A DNA stretch of 64,000 bases from JACVRM01 sp963809765 (GTDB lineage: Bacteria > Actinomycetota > Thermoleophilia > Gaiellales > Gaiellaceae): contig CAWEKT010000003.1 in NCBI GenBank assembly GCA_963809765.1, positions 1,625,731 through 1,689,730 on the forward strand. The letters are read 5' to 3'. The translations under genes were made by a program, and so were the position numbers. The notes below the pieces were generated by a model. It was not told where the DNA came from and ran no database searches. It was given only the letters and a program-made list of their open reading frames with translations. This document shows positions 15,975-24,681 of this stretch, one piece after another. Numbering within the stretch: position 1 is the first letter of the stretch; each line of letters begins with the position of its first letter.

Positions 15975-17228
15975 CTAGGAGAGGAGGTGGCGGTTGAAGA
16001 AGGAGACGACGCGGCGCTCGTACTCCTTGGGCTGAGCCTTGGTGCCGGCCATGTGGCCTGAGCCGGGCACTTCCCAGATCTCCTTTGGCTGGTGGGCGAC
16101 CTTGTAGAAGCCCGTGTTGGCAGGCTCCTCGGCCGGCTGGCCCTTCTCGCCGTAGATGAAGAAGACGGCGCCGTGCGCCTTGGGCACGAGGCTCTTGAGG
16201 TCGGCGGGCGGGAGATCGCTCGTGAAGACCGACGTCGCAGCCGAGAAGATCGCGCTGCCGACGACGTAGTCGAAGCGGCTCCCGTTGGCGAGGTCGTCCC
16301 GGTGTGAACGGGCGCTGGCGCCCTCGGAGACGATCGCCTTGAGCTCCGTCGACTCGGCGGCAGCCTCGATCATCATTTCGCCGCCGACTGAGAGGCCGAT
16401 GCCGCCGATGCGCTGCGGATCGACGTCCGGCTGGCGCTGGAGGAACTCCACGGCGGCGTGGATGTCACGCTCGCCCTGCCAGCCGAGCAGGTTGGGGTCG
16501 CCCTCGCTCTCGCCCTCGCCGCGGCGGTCGAAGAGCAGGACGCCGTAGCCGTGCTTGGCGAGGAACTTGGCCCGCTCCTGCGAGGAGGCGCGGCCCGGGA
16601 ACGAGATGACGGCTGCGCCGTTCTTGGAGCGGATGTACCAGCCCTTGAGCTGCAGGCCGTCGGAGGTGGTGAACTCGACGTCCTCGTGCGGGACGCCCAG
16701 CTCGGCCTCGGGCACGTACGCCCGGGCGGCGTGGGTGATCGCGTAGGAGAAGGCGACCGGGAAGAGGACGATGAAGCCGACGACCGCGACGCCCGCGGTC
16801 ACCAGTGCGCGACGGCCGTACCGCCAGGCGCGATGGCCGTTGCGACGCCGCGACTGCCAGAGCGTCACGGCGCCGAGCGCGACGAGCGCCAGGCCGGCGG
16901 GAATCGAGAGCAGCCCGGTGAAGTCGTCGCCTTCGGGGCCGTGCTCGCGGGTGTAGTGGACGGCCTCGGTTGCGATCAGGAGGCCGAGGAAACCGGTCAG
17001 GAGGGCCAGCGTCGCCTGCACGCCCGCGCGGGCGCGGCCGAAGGACAGGATGGCAGCGGCGACGAGACCGAGGAGGATGAGCCCGCCGACCAGGTGGTCG
17101 CCGGCGGAGGTGCCCGCGTTGGGCTGGAGGAAGTTGTCGTCAGCGATGTGAAGGGCCACGAGGCCGGCGAGCGCGGCGAAGAGCCGGCTCCGGCGGGTGG
17201 CGAACAGGGAGGTGAGTGAGTTGAGCAT
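15975..17228 (-). CDS. Membrane-anchored alpha/beta hydrolase
   Basis: A 417-residue protein. Residues 1-165 contain about five membrane helices (for example LVGGLILLGLVAAAILSF and LVTAGVAVVGFIVLFPVAFS). Residues 190-417 are an alpha/beta-hydrolase of the BAAT/DUF-type esterase group: oxyanion region FPGRASSQERAKFLA, LLFDRRGEGESEGDPN, nucleophile elbow GIGLSVGGEM (Ser near residue 276), an Asp-containing region before FFIYGEKGQPAEEP and the catalytic His in VPGSGHMAG near 395. The hydrolase domain probably faces outside or inside the membrane surface; topology is not resolved. It stands alone between two terminators. Confidence 0.82.
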   Translation of the reverse strand: MLNSLTSLFATRRSRLFAALAGLVALHIADDNFLQPNAGTSAGDHLVGGLILLGLVAAAILSFGRARAGVQATLALLTGFLGLLIATEAVHYTREHGPEGDDFTGLLSIPAGLALVALGAVTLWQSRRRNGHRAWRYGRRALVTAGVAVVGFIVLFPVAFSYAITHAARAYVPEAELGVPHEDVEFTTSDGLQLKGWYIRSKNGAAVISFPGRASSQERAKFLAKHGYGVLLFDRRGEGESEGDPNLLGWQGERDIHAAVEFLQRQPDVDPQRIGGIGLSVGGEMMIEAAAESTELKAIVSEGASARSHRDDLANGSRFDYVVGSAIFSAATSVFTSDLPPADLKSLVPKAHGAVFFIYGEKGQPAEEPANTGFYKVAHQPKEIWEVPGSGHMAGTKAQPKEYERRVVSFFNRHLLS

Positions 17229-17317
17229 TGTTCGAGGCTCGCAGCGCAGCGGCGCGGCGCCCAGGGGGCGGCCCCGTCGCAGCGGGTACGGCCTGCACGA
17301 GTCTCGAGGCTGAAGTC

Positions 17318-17368
17318 GGGTCAGTCCCCGTCGGCGACAGCAACTGCGCCGCCGACGGGGACAGACCC
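17318..17368. repeat. REP-like repeat, copy 10
   Basis: GGGTCAGTCCCC ... GGGGACAGACCC with a perfect inner stem GTCGGCG / CGCCGAC. It lies in the 300-bp gap 17229-17528, which otherwise holds only copy 11 and a terminator. Confidence 0.85.
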
Positions 17369-17421
17369 TGTCAGTCCACGGTGTCGAAGGGTCTCTACCC
17401 GGCAGCGGCTGTCAGGTCGAC

Positions 17422-17452
17422 GGGCTGTCCCGGCAGTTCCGGGGACTGACCC
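17422..17452. repeat. REP-like repeat, short form, copy 11 (decayed)
   Basis: GGGCTGTCCC, interior GGCAGTTCC, GGGGACTGACCC. The left end has lost a base. Confidence 0.7.
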
Positions 17453-17470
17453 GACCTGTCTTCCCACGCA

Positions 17471-17508
17471 CAAACGCCCGGGGCGCCTGACGGCGCCCCG
17501 GGCGTTTG
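17471..17508 (-). terminator. Strong terminator of the MMPL gene
   Basis: A perfect 17-bp stem, CAAACGCCCGGGGCGCC / GGCGCCCCGGGCGTTTG, with a 4-nt loop, 21 bp beyond the MMPL stop. Confidence 0.85.
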
Positions 17509-17528
17509 CTGAGGGAGAGGAGCTGCGA

Positions 17529-19761
17529 CTACTGGGCGCGGGCGCCCACCGCGATCGGGGTGGTCGGGGCCGGAGCCTCGGAGCCATGCTCGAGCTTCGG
17601 CAGCCACTCCAGCCACTTCGGCAGGTACCAGTTGCGCTCGCCGAGCAGCTTCATCGTCGCCGGCAGCAGGACTGCCCGGATGATGGTGGCGTCGATCAGC
17701 ACTGCGACTGCAAGGCCGACGCCCATCTCCTTGAAGTCGATGATCGGAATGATCGCGAAGACCGCGAACGTGACGACCATCACCGTGGCGGCGCTGGTGA
17801 CGACGCCCGCGGTGCTCTTGATCCCGTGCGCGACCGCATCGTCGTTCGAGAGGCCGCGGTCATAGGCCTCGCGGACGCGGCTCAGGATGAACACGTGGTA
17901 GTCCATCGAGAGTCCGAAGAGGATCACGAACAGGAACATGGGCAGCCACGGTGCGATGCCGCCGTTGGACTCGAACCCGATCAGGCTCTCGCCCAGCCCC
18001 CACTGGAAGAGGACGACGAGCACGCCGTAGGCGGCGCCGACGGACAGCAGGTTGAGGACGACCGCCTTGCCGGCCACGACCACCGAGCGGAAGGCCGCGG
18101 TCAGGAGCAGGAAGGCGAAGATCAGCACGAAGCCGAACACCAGCGGGGCCGAGCGGGTCATGCTGTCCGCCCAGTCCTTGTCGGCCGCCGTGAAGCCGCC
18201 GACCGCGTACTCGACGCCGTCGACCTCACCCAGCGTGCGGGGCAGGATGTCGCCGCGGAGGGTGGCGAGCGCCGCCTTCGAGACGTCGTCGGTGCCCTTG
18301 CCGTCGAGCGGGATGTCGACGGTTGCGACCGTGCCCTCGGCGTTCGTGTCGACCTCGATCGGCGTGTTCATCTGGCCGCTGGCCAGTGCCTGCCGCTTGA
18401 GCTCGGCGATCGCCGCCTGCACGTTGGGAGCGTTGACGTTGTCCGCCTTGATGGCGACGCGGGCCGGGTCGTTGCCGCCCGGGAACGCGCCCTCCAGCTT
18501 GCGGAGCGGCTCGACCTCGGGGATTGCGACGTCGTCGGTCGAGGTCTGGGCCATGTTGATCGTGAAGGCCGGAACCGTCAGCGCCAGCAGGACGGAGGCG
18601 GCGGCGACCGCGGACAGCACCGGGCGGCGCAGGACGCGGTCAAGGACGGCCTTCCAGAAGCGGCCCTCGCCGTCCTTGCTCCGCAGGCGGTGCAGGAACG
18701 GGACGCGGCCCTTCTCGACCTTGTCGCCGAGCCGGCCGAGCACTGCGGGCAGCACGGTCAGCGAGCCGACCATCGCGACGGCGACGACCAGCATCGTTCC
18801 GATCGAGAAGGACATGAACGTCTTGTCGCCGGAGAGGAACATGCCGGCCATTGCGATCAGGACGGTGATGCCGGAGATGAGAACCGCACGGCCCGACGTG
18901 GCGGCCGCGGCCTCGAGGGCGGCACCCTCGCTGCGACCGGCCGCACGCTCTTCGCGCTCGCGCCGGAGATAGAACAGCGAGTAGTCGATTCCGACCGCGA
19001 GCCCGATCAGGAGGATGACCTCGGCGATCTGCTCGTCGACCGGGAAGATCTGGCTCGGGAGTCGCGACGAGCTGCACCGTCGCCATGACGGCGGTGAGCG
19101 CGAGCAGCAGCGGCACGAGCGCCGCCACGGCCGAGCCGAACACGAACAGCAGGATGATGAGGGTCAGCGCCAGTGCGATCAGGCCGACCTTGGCGAGCAT
19201 GCTGCCGAAGAGCGCGTCGAGCTCCTTCGTGGTGCTGACGGAGCCGATCTCCTCGACGTAGAAGTCGGGATGGCGCGCGGACACGCCCTCCATGGCGGTG
19301 GTGATCTTGTCGATGTAGAGCGACGCCTCTTCGAAGTCGCCCTTGGGGACGAACGTGATCATCGCGGCGTGGCGATTGGCTGAGATCTGGTCTTCTTGAC
19401 CGGACGCGAGCGGCGACTCGAGCCGCTTGACCTCCGGGAACCGCGAGAGCACCTGCATGGCGTCGTTGATGACCGCCTGGAAGGCAGGGTCGTTGGTGGT
19501 CTTGGTCTTGGACTCGATGAAGATGAGCTCGGACTGCTCGTCGATCTTCGTCGAGAAGCCCTCGTCGACGATCCGGTCAGCCCTGGCGGCCTCGCCGACG
19601 TTGCTGTCGGACTCCTCGATGTTCTTGGTGCCGACGGCCATGCCGATGGCAAACGACGCCACCACGAAGGCGAGCCAGCCGATCACGGCCGTCTTCCAGT
19701 GGTTGGCGCTCCAGCGGCCCATCCGGGCGGCGAAGTGATTGGAGTGCTTGAGCGGGGTCAC
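17529..19761 (-). CDS. MMPL/RND-family membrane transporter, frameshifted
   Basis: About 743 residues after correction, the usual length of a two-repeat MMPL transporter. The N-terminal half shows GRWSANHWKTAVIGWLAFVV, a large extracytoplasmic loop, then LALTLIILLFVFGSAVAALV. An extra base near 19068 breaks the frame after VQLVA; after correction it continues LPSQIFPVDEQIAEVILLIG and YSLFYLRRERE. The second half has the matching set: APLVFGFVLIFAFLLLTAAF, FLFVILFGLSMDYHVFILSR and VTSAATVMVVTFAVFAI. Such pumps export lipids or drugs by proton motive force. The GTG at 19761 has AGGAGAT 5 nt upstream. A 120-bp gap with possible back-to-back promoters separates it from the divergent AAA gene. Confidence 0.88.
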
Positions 19762-19851
19762 TTGGATCTCCTTTGGTGAAGGTGTGCTGCTTGGTGATCG
19801 CAAGTTCGCACCGCCGGGCCGCCGCGACCATGCGGCCAACAGGCGTCTTGA

Positions 19852-19869
19852 GGTGCGGCTAGCCGCACC
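19852..19869. promoter_or_regulatory. Perfect 18-bp palindrome before the AAA ATPase gene
   Basis: GGTGCGGCT directly followed by AGCCGCACC, a perfect palindrome with no spacer. It ends 1 bp before TAGGCT (19871-19876), the likely -10 of the leaderless AAA gene. It is therefore well placed as an operator; the absence of a loop argues against a terminator. Confidence 0.55.
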
Positions 19870-19882
19870 GTAGGCTGGTCGC

Positions 19883-21037
19883 GTGGCCAAGACCGCGCAG
19901 CAGCTGGAGGAGGCCGAGCTCCTCGAACGGATGGCGCGCCTGACCGAGGCGTTCCGGCCGTCCGCGCCCGTCGACCGCCGCGGTCTCTTCGCCGGGCGCA
20001 CGGCGCAGATCGGCGAGCTGTTCTCGGTTGTCGGCCAGCCCGGCCAGCACGCAGTCGTCTACGGCGAGCGCGGCGTCGGCAAGACCTCGCTCGCCGCAGT
20101 GGTGGGTGAGCTCCTGCGCGGCTCGGGGGTCGGCACGATGCGCGTGATCTGCGACTCGAGCGACGACTTCGCCACCATCTGGCGCAAGGCGCTCGGCGAG
20201 ATCGCGCTGCGGCACACCTCGAGCGGCATCGGCTTTGCCCCTGTCGAGACGCAGGAGGCCGAGCCGGCCTCGGCGCTCCTGGGTGCGGGCCGGGTGACGC
20301 CGCACGAGGTGACGCGCGCGCTCGCGGTGCTGGCGCAGGAGCGCCCGCTGGCCATCTTCGTCGACGAGTTCGACCGGGTGGTGGAGCCGACCGACCGGGC
20401 CCTGTTCGCCGAGACGATCAAGATGCTCTCCGACCGGGTCGTGCCGGCCACGATCGTCCTCGTCGGCGTCGCCGACGACATCAACGAGCTGCTGCGCGAG
20501 CACCGCTCCGTCGAGCGCGCCCTCGTCCAGATCCGCATGCCGCGCATGTCGCGCACCGAGCTCGCCCAGATCGCCACCACCGGCATGGAGCGCGCGCAGA
20601 TGACGATCCAGAAGGGCGCCGTCGAGAGTGCCACCGGCCTCTCGCAGGGGCTGCCGCACTACACCCACCTGCTCAGCCAGCTTGCCGGCCAGGCTGCGCT
20701 CACGGCTCGCCGGGCCGAGGTGCGCACGGACGACATGGACGCCGCCGTCGAGCGGGCGATCGAGCGCGCCGGGCAGAGCATCTCCGAGGCCTACCGGCGC
20801 GGTACGTCCGGTCACGACCCGGCCATGCTCCTCGCCTGCGCCCTCGCCGACGAGGACGAGTGGGGCTACTTCGCCCCACCCGAGGGCGCCCAGGGTCTCG
20901 ACGACCTGGTCGCGCCCGACACCGAGGTGCTCCAGAAGCGCGACGACCGCTACCGCTTCGCCAATCCGCTCCTGCAGCCGTATGTCGTGATGCGCGGCCT
21001 GGCTGAGGGCCGGATCAAGGCGAGCGACGTGCGCTGA
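19883..21037 (+). CDS. Orc1/Cdc6-like AAA ATPase
   Basis: A 384-residue ATPase. An N-terminal helix is followed by FAGRTAQIGELFSVV near residue 36, Walker A VYGERGVGKTSLA near 58, Walker B LAIFVDEFDRVV near 155, a sensor-like VLVGVADDINEL near 195 and a lid region (GLPHYTHLLSQLAGQAAL). The C-terminal 130 residues look like a winged-helix module. This is the general plan of AAA proteins related to Orc1/Cdc6 and to STAND-like regulatory ATPases. The partner is unknown; the gene stands alone. The GTG at 19883 has TAGGCT 6 nt upstream, so it is probably leaderless. Its 3' end overlaps the convergent DedA gene by 23 bp. Confidence 0.72.
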   Translation: MAKTAQQLEEAELLERMARLTEAFRPSAPVDRRGLFAGRTAQIGELFSVVGQPGQHAVVYGERGVGKTSLAAVVGELLRGSGVGTMRVICDSSDDFATIWRKALGEIALRHTSSGIGFAPVETQEAEPASALLGAGRVTPHEVTRALAVLAQERPLAIFVDEFDRVVEPTDRALFAETIKMLSDRVVPATIVLVGVADDINELLREHRSVERALVQIRMPRMSRTELAQIATTGMERAQMTIQKGAVESATGLSQGLPHYTHLLSQLAGQAALTARRAEVRTDDMDAAVERAIERAGQSISEAYRRGTSGHDPAMLLACALADEDEWGYFAPPEGAQGLDDLVAPDTEVLQKRDDRYRFANPLLQPYVVMRGLAEGRIKASDVR

Positions 21038-21596
21038 CCAGCCTGCGGCCGAGCTCCACGCCGCCGCCGAGCGCCGCCGCCACCAGGAAGGCGGCGACGA
21101 GTGCCCGCCAGGGCTCTTCCTCGAAGGTGCGCCCGCCCAGGTAGCCGAGGCCGGTCGCGAAGCTCGCCCAGAGCCCGGCGGCGAGCGCGGCCGCGGCCAG
21201 GAAGCGGCGCCGGGCCATGGCCGTCACTCCCGCGGTCACCGTCGCGGCCGTCCGGCCGCCCGGAATGAAGCGGGCGACCACGAGCAGGTAGAGCCCGCGT
21301 TCGTCGAGCTGGCGCTCGGCCCACTCCTGGCGGCCGCGGAGCAGCGGCCTCGTCGCGAGGCGGCGAGAGGCTCGCCCGGCGGCGTAGCCCAGGTGGTCGC
21401 CGAGCAGCGCCCCGGCAGCGGCGGCCGCGAGCACGAGCGCGACGTGCAGGTCGCCCGTGCCCGCGAGCACGCCGGCGGCGATCACCGTCGCCTCGCTCGG
21501 GACGAGCGGGAAGACAGCGTCGAGGGCGGCCAGCGCCAGCACCACCGCGTACGTCCAGGGCGAGCCCGAGACGAGCTGGGTCAGTGACTCGAGCAT
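21015..21596 (-). CDS. DedA-family membrane protein
   Basis: A 193-residue SNARE-associated/DedA protein. Motifs: FPLVPSEATVIAAGVLAGTG near residue 30, GALLGDHLGYAAGR near 63 and VVARFIPGGRTAATVTAGV near 105 (the conserved F/RxxxG[R/G] core). There are several membrane helices. DedA proteins act in membrane homeostasis, some as lipid flippases. The ATG at 21596 lies inside the 3' end of the upstream PAP2 gene (16-bp overlap), so the two are coupled; that neighbour also handles lipid phosphates. Confidence 0.85.
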   Translation of the reverse strand: MLESLTQLVSGSPWTYAVVLALAALDAVFPLVPSEATVIAAGVLAGTGDLHVALVLAAAAAGALLGDHLGYAAGRASRRLATRPLLRGRQEWAERQLDERGLYLLVVARFIPGGRTAATVTAGVTAMARRRFLAAAALAAGLWASFATGLGYLGGRTFEEEPWRALVAAFLVAAALGGGVELGRRLVSARRSP

Positions 21597-22337
21597 GCGG
21601 TCAACCCCGGCCGGGCAAGCGCCGGGCGAACCGCCCAGGAGCGAATGTGCGTGGGGACCCTGAGGCCGACGATCGCCACCGCCGTGAGGGCGACGAGGGC
21701 GCCGACGAGCGAGTCGAGGAAGTAGTGGTTGCCGGTGGCGGTCACGGTCAGCGCCATGACGACCGGGTGCAGGAGGAAGAGCGCTTTGACCGCTCGCCGG
21801 CGGGCGACGCGAAAGCCGATCAGACCGATCAGGACGCTCCAGCCCACGTGCATGCTCGGCATGGCGGCGTAGGGGTTGAACTTGACGCCGCCCACGGAGC
21901 CGGTGTCGTGCCCCGAGAGCCCGACGGTGTCGACGATCCCGATCCCGTCGACCAGGCGAGGCGGCGCGGTGGGGAGGAGGATGTAGCCGATCGAGGCGAT
22001 CGCGATCGAGACCAGCAGCCAGGTGCGCAGGCGCCGGTACTCGTCGCGGTGGCGCAGGCCGAGCCAGACGAGCGTGGCTGCGATCAGCGGCCCGAAGCCG
22101 AGCATGTAGTAGGTGGAGAAGAAGCTCTCGAGGTGCCCGGTGGCGAGCGCGTCCTGCACGGCCGACCTCGTGGAAGAGGCCGGCGCCGCGCTCGAGGTCG
22201 ATCAGCGCCGACGCGTTCGCGAACGCCTCCTCGGCGCTGCCGATGGCGAAGCTGCGCGTCGCCAGGTAGGCGCCGTAGAGGCCGGCCCAGAGCCCGAGCT
22301 CGAACCCGGCGAAGCGTGCGATCCCTGCGTACGGCAT
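21581..22337 (-). CDS. PAP2/inositol-phosphotransferase-like membrane protein, frameshifted
   Basis: About 251 residues after correction. The N-terminal part (FELGLWAGLYGAYLATRSFA, ASALIDLERGAGLFHE) resembles the Aur1/Ipt1 group. An extra G near 22166 breaks the frame; the rest reads AVQDALATGHLESFFSTYYM, FGPLIAATLVWLGLRHRDE, then the phosphatase core NPYAAMPSMHVGWSVLIGL and the second motif TATGNHYFLDSLVGALVAL with the catalytic His. About six membrane helices. It probably cleaves or transfers a lipid phosphate headgroup. It is coupled to the downstream dedA-like gene. Confidence 0.82.
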
Positions 22338-22412
22338 GCGCCCAGAATCCCGCCGCGCCGTCCCGCTGCCAGTCGGGCCACCTTGCCTCTTGGGGTGGTG
22401 CTACCCCGACAA

Positions 22413-22433
22413 GGGTCTGACGGGGACTGACCC
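22413..22433. repeat. REP-like repeat, copy 12 (collapsed), beside the transposase remnant
   Basis: GGGTCTGA directly followed by CGGGGACTGACCC: both ends of the family element with the interior lost. It lies 30 bp upstream of the REP-associated transposase fragment. Confidence 0.7.
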
Positions 22434-22462
22434 GGTGTTGCAGTGGGGTCGTCACACCGCCC

Positions 22463-22680
22463 TACTGCCTGATGCCGAACCACTTTCACCTCGTCGTCGA
22501 CACCACAGGCCGGCGCCTCTCCGCCGGGATGCGCTCGCTGAACGGCAGCTATGCCCAGCACTTCAACGAGCGACACGACCGCAGCGGGCGTACCTGTTCC
22601 AGGGCCGGTTCGGGGTGCGCTTGGTGAGGACGGCGAGTACGCGGAGGAGCCTGTGTCGCTATGTGCTCGAGAACCCGTGG
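22463..22680 (+). pseudogene. Remnant of a REP-associated tyrosine transposase (RAYT, Y1_Tnp)
   Basis: The frame opens with YCLMPNHFHLVVDTTG, the family's metal-binding HUH motif (HFH), followed by LSAGMRSLNGSYAQHFNERH, typical of RAYT/IS200-like proteins. After DRSG a shift is needed to continue YLFQGRFGVRLVRTASTRRS and LCRYVLENP, which contains the region of the catalytic tyrosine. The N-terminal third before YCLMPNHFH and the C-terminus are missing, so it cannot be functional. It lies next to a collapsed REP-like element, the expected association of RAYT genes with the palindromes they mobilise. Confidence 0.85.
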
Positions 22681-22690
22681 AGCGCGTTGC

Positions 22691-23203
22691 TCATCGCCCT
22701 GGAGGGGCACACGACGATCTGCTTCCGCAATGCGCGAGCTTCGCTAGGCGAGCTCGTACGAGGACCTCCTCGACCGGCCGGCCGAAGTTCTCGTTGTGCT
22801 CGGTGTGTGAGCCCACGGCGACGAAGCCGCACTTCTCGAGCACGCGGATCGAGCCGACGTTGCTTCCTGCCACCCACGCGTGGAGGGGCCGCGGGAGATC
22901 CTCGACGAACTCGGCCAGGGCGCGTGTGGCCAGGCCGCGGCCCCAGAACTCCTTGCCGACCCAGTAGCCGATCAGGCGCCGCCCGTCCTGCTCCCAGCAA
23001 CCGATGTTTCCGGCGACCTGCCCGTCGTGGACGATCGTCTTCTTGATCAAGGAGTCGTCCGCGAGGAGGCGTTGCCAGTGGGCGTCGAAGGCCTCGCGGT
23101 CGCGCGCCGGGAAGACCGCCATCTCCGTCGCTTCGGGCTCACGCTGGTGCTCGTAGAAGGCATCGAGGTCGCTCTCGGCGACGTCACGGAGAACATGAGC
23201 CAC
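22691..23203 (-). CDS. GNAT-family N-acetyltransferase (RimJ/RimL-like)
   Basis: A 170-residue acetyltransferase. The acetyl-CoA site is visible as RRLIGYWVGKEFWGRGLATR near residue 75, followed by PLHAWVAGSNVGSIRVLEKC near 105 and the GFVAVGSH strand. It probably acetylates a protein N-terminus or a small amine. The last 17 residues (after RARLA) are unlike the family and are encoded next to the transposase remnant, so the native C-terminus may have been altered. The GTG at 23203 has TAGCCT 8 nt upstream and no Shine-Dalgarno, so it is probably leaderless. Confidence 0.85.
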   Translation of the reverse strand: MAHVLRDVAESDLDAFYEHQREPEATEMAVFPARDREAFDAHWQRLLADDSLIKKTIVHDGQVAGNIGCWEQDGRRLIGYWVGKEFWGRGLATRALAEFVEDLPRPLHAWVAGSNVGSIRVLEKCGFVAVGSHTEHNENFGRPVEEVLVRARLAKLAHCGSRSSCAPPGR

Positions 23204-23337
23204 GGCGCTTGAGGCTACCTCGTGGCAATACGAGGACGTCAGGTGCCGGACTTCGACGTGCTGGTCGAGGCCGCTCGCTCGCTCTAGGCCGCGCTGCTCT
23301 TTCCTATTGACCTTTCGCCCAGCCCTTGAGCAACATC

Positions 23338-23378
23338 GGGTCAGTCCCCTGCGGCGACGGTGAACCGTCGCCTCCGGG
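23338..23378. repeat. REP-like repeat, copy 13 (right end lost)
   Basis: GGGTCAGTCCCC, then an inner stem GGCGACGGT / ACCGTCGCC; the GGGGACAGACCC end is absent. It lies in the 211-bp gap 23204-23414 downstream of the cyclase-REC-LuxR gene, where nothing else is recognisable. Confidence 0.7.
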
Positions 23379-23414
23379 CGCGCACTCGGCGCGCACAGAG
23401 GCGAGCGCAGGCGC

Positions 23415-24662
23415 TCACTCGGCTCTGAGGTAGGCGAGCACCGCCAGCACGCGGCGGTGGTCGTCGGTGGCCGGCGGCAGACGGAGCTTCCCGAAGATGC
23501 TGGTGATGTGCTTCTCGACCGCGCGCGGGGTGATGAAGAGGCGCTCGCCGATCGCCGCGTTCGAGCGGCCCTCGGCCATCAGTTCCAGCACCTCGCGCTC
23601 GCGCGGGCTCAGGTCATCGAGCGGGTCGTGCTCGCGCCGCCGGCCGACGAGTTGCGTCACGAGCGTGGGGTCGAGCGCCGAGCCGCCCTGAGCGACCCGG
23701 CGGACGGCGGCAGCGAACTCGTCGATGTCGGCGACCCGGTCCTTGAGCAGGTAGCCGACACCCTCCGCGCTCTCGGCCAGGAGCTCCATCGCGTACGCCG
23801 GCTCGACGTACTGGGAGAGCACGAGTACGCCGACGTCCGGGTAGGTCGACCGGATCTCCTGCGCCGCGCGCAAGCCCTCGTCGGTGTGCGTCGGCGGCAT
23901 GCGGATGTCGACCACGGCGACGTCGGGCGAGTAGCTCCGCACCTTCAGCAGCAGGTCCTCGGCCGTCCCCGACTGGCCGACGACCTCCAGGCCCGCCTCG
24001 GTGAGCAGCCGGGCGATCCCCTCGCGCAGGAGCACGGCGTCGTCGGCGAGGACGACCTTGAGCCGCTCCTCCGACGCCGTCGGGCCGCCGACCGGCTGCG
24101 CCTGCGCGTCGGCGAAGCGCAGGGGCGGGAACTCCGTCGGCAGTCCGTCGGCGACGACCTGGAAGACGCGATCGGGCGCGTCGATGCCCTTGAGCGCCCG
24201 CTCGCCAAGGTCGCGCGGCTCCGCCTCGAGGGCGTCGCCGACAAGGACTCGCGTCGCCTCGGAGAACAGCACCTGGCCGCCGTGGCCGATCGCGCAGATG
24301 CGGGCGGCGCGGTGCAGGTCGATGCCGACGTAGTCGCCCTCCTCGAGCGTGGGCGTGCCGGTGTGCAGGCCCATGCGAACCTTGAGCGGCAGATCCTGCG
24401 GCCAGGCGTGCGCCAGGTGGGCGCGCTGGGCCGACACGGCTGCCGTCACCGCCTGACCCGGGTCGGAGAACGCGGCACAAAACTCATCCCCACGCGCGTC
24501 GACTTCGTGCCCGTCGTGCCCGGCGATGGCCTCGCGCATCAGGCGCCGGTGGTCGGCGATCGCGCGCGCGTAGTCGTCGCCCAAACGCTGGACGAGCCCC
24601 GTGGAGTCCTCCACGTCGCTGAAGAGGAAGGTGACTTCCCCGGTCGGGAGCGAGCCGGACAC
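23415..24662 (-). CDS. Class III cyclase domain fused to REC and LuxR HTH
   Basis: A 415-residue protein with an unusual order of domains. Residues 5-175 are a class III nucleotidyl cyclase homology domain (VTFLFSDVEDSTGLVQRLG, EVDARGDEFCAAF, RMGLHTGTPTLEEGDYVG). Residues 200-320 are a response-regulator receiver (VVLADDAVLLREGIARLL, phospho-acceptor Asp in VAVVDIRMPP, Lys in YLLKDRVADI). Residues 345-410 are a LuxR/NarL helix-turn-helix (LSPREREVLELMAEGRSNAA, AVEKHITSIFGKL). It is the natural output regulator for the histidine kinase encoded 20 bp upstream. Its own TAGACT 8 nt before GTG suggests a second, leaderless promoter. Confidence 0.88.
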   Translation of the reverse strand: MSGSLPTGEVTFLFSDVEDSTGLVQRLGDDYARAIADHRRLMREAIAGHDGHEVDARGDEFCAAFSDPGQAVTAAVSAQRAHLAHAWPQDLPLKVRMGLHTGTPTLEEGDYVGIDLHRAARICAIGHGGQVLFSEATRVLVGDALEAEPRDLGERALKGIDAPDRVFQVVADGLPTEFPPLRFADAQAQPVGGPTASEERLKVVLADDAVLLREGIARLLTEAGLEVVGQSGTAEDLLLKVRSYSPDVAVVDIRMPPTHTDEGLRAAQEIRSTYPDVGVLVLSQYVEPAYAMELLAESAEGVGYLLKDRVADIDEFAAAVRRVAQGGSALDPTLVTQLVGRRREHDPLDDLSPREREVLELMAEGRSNAAIGERLFITPRAVEKHITSIFGKLRLPPATDDHRRVLAVLAYLRAE

Positions 24663-24681
24663 GAGGGGCGAGTCTAGAGCG

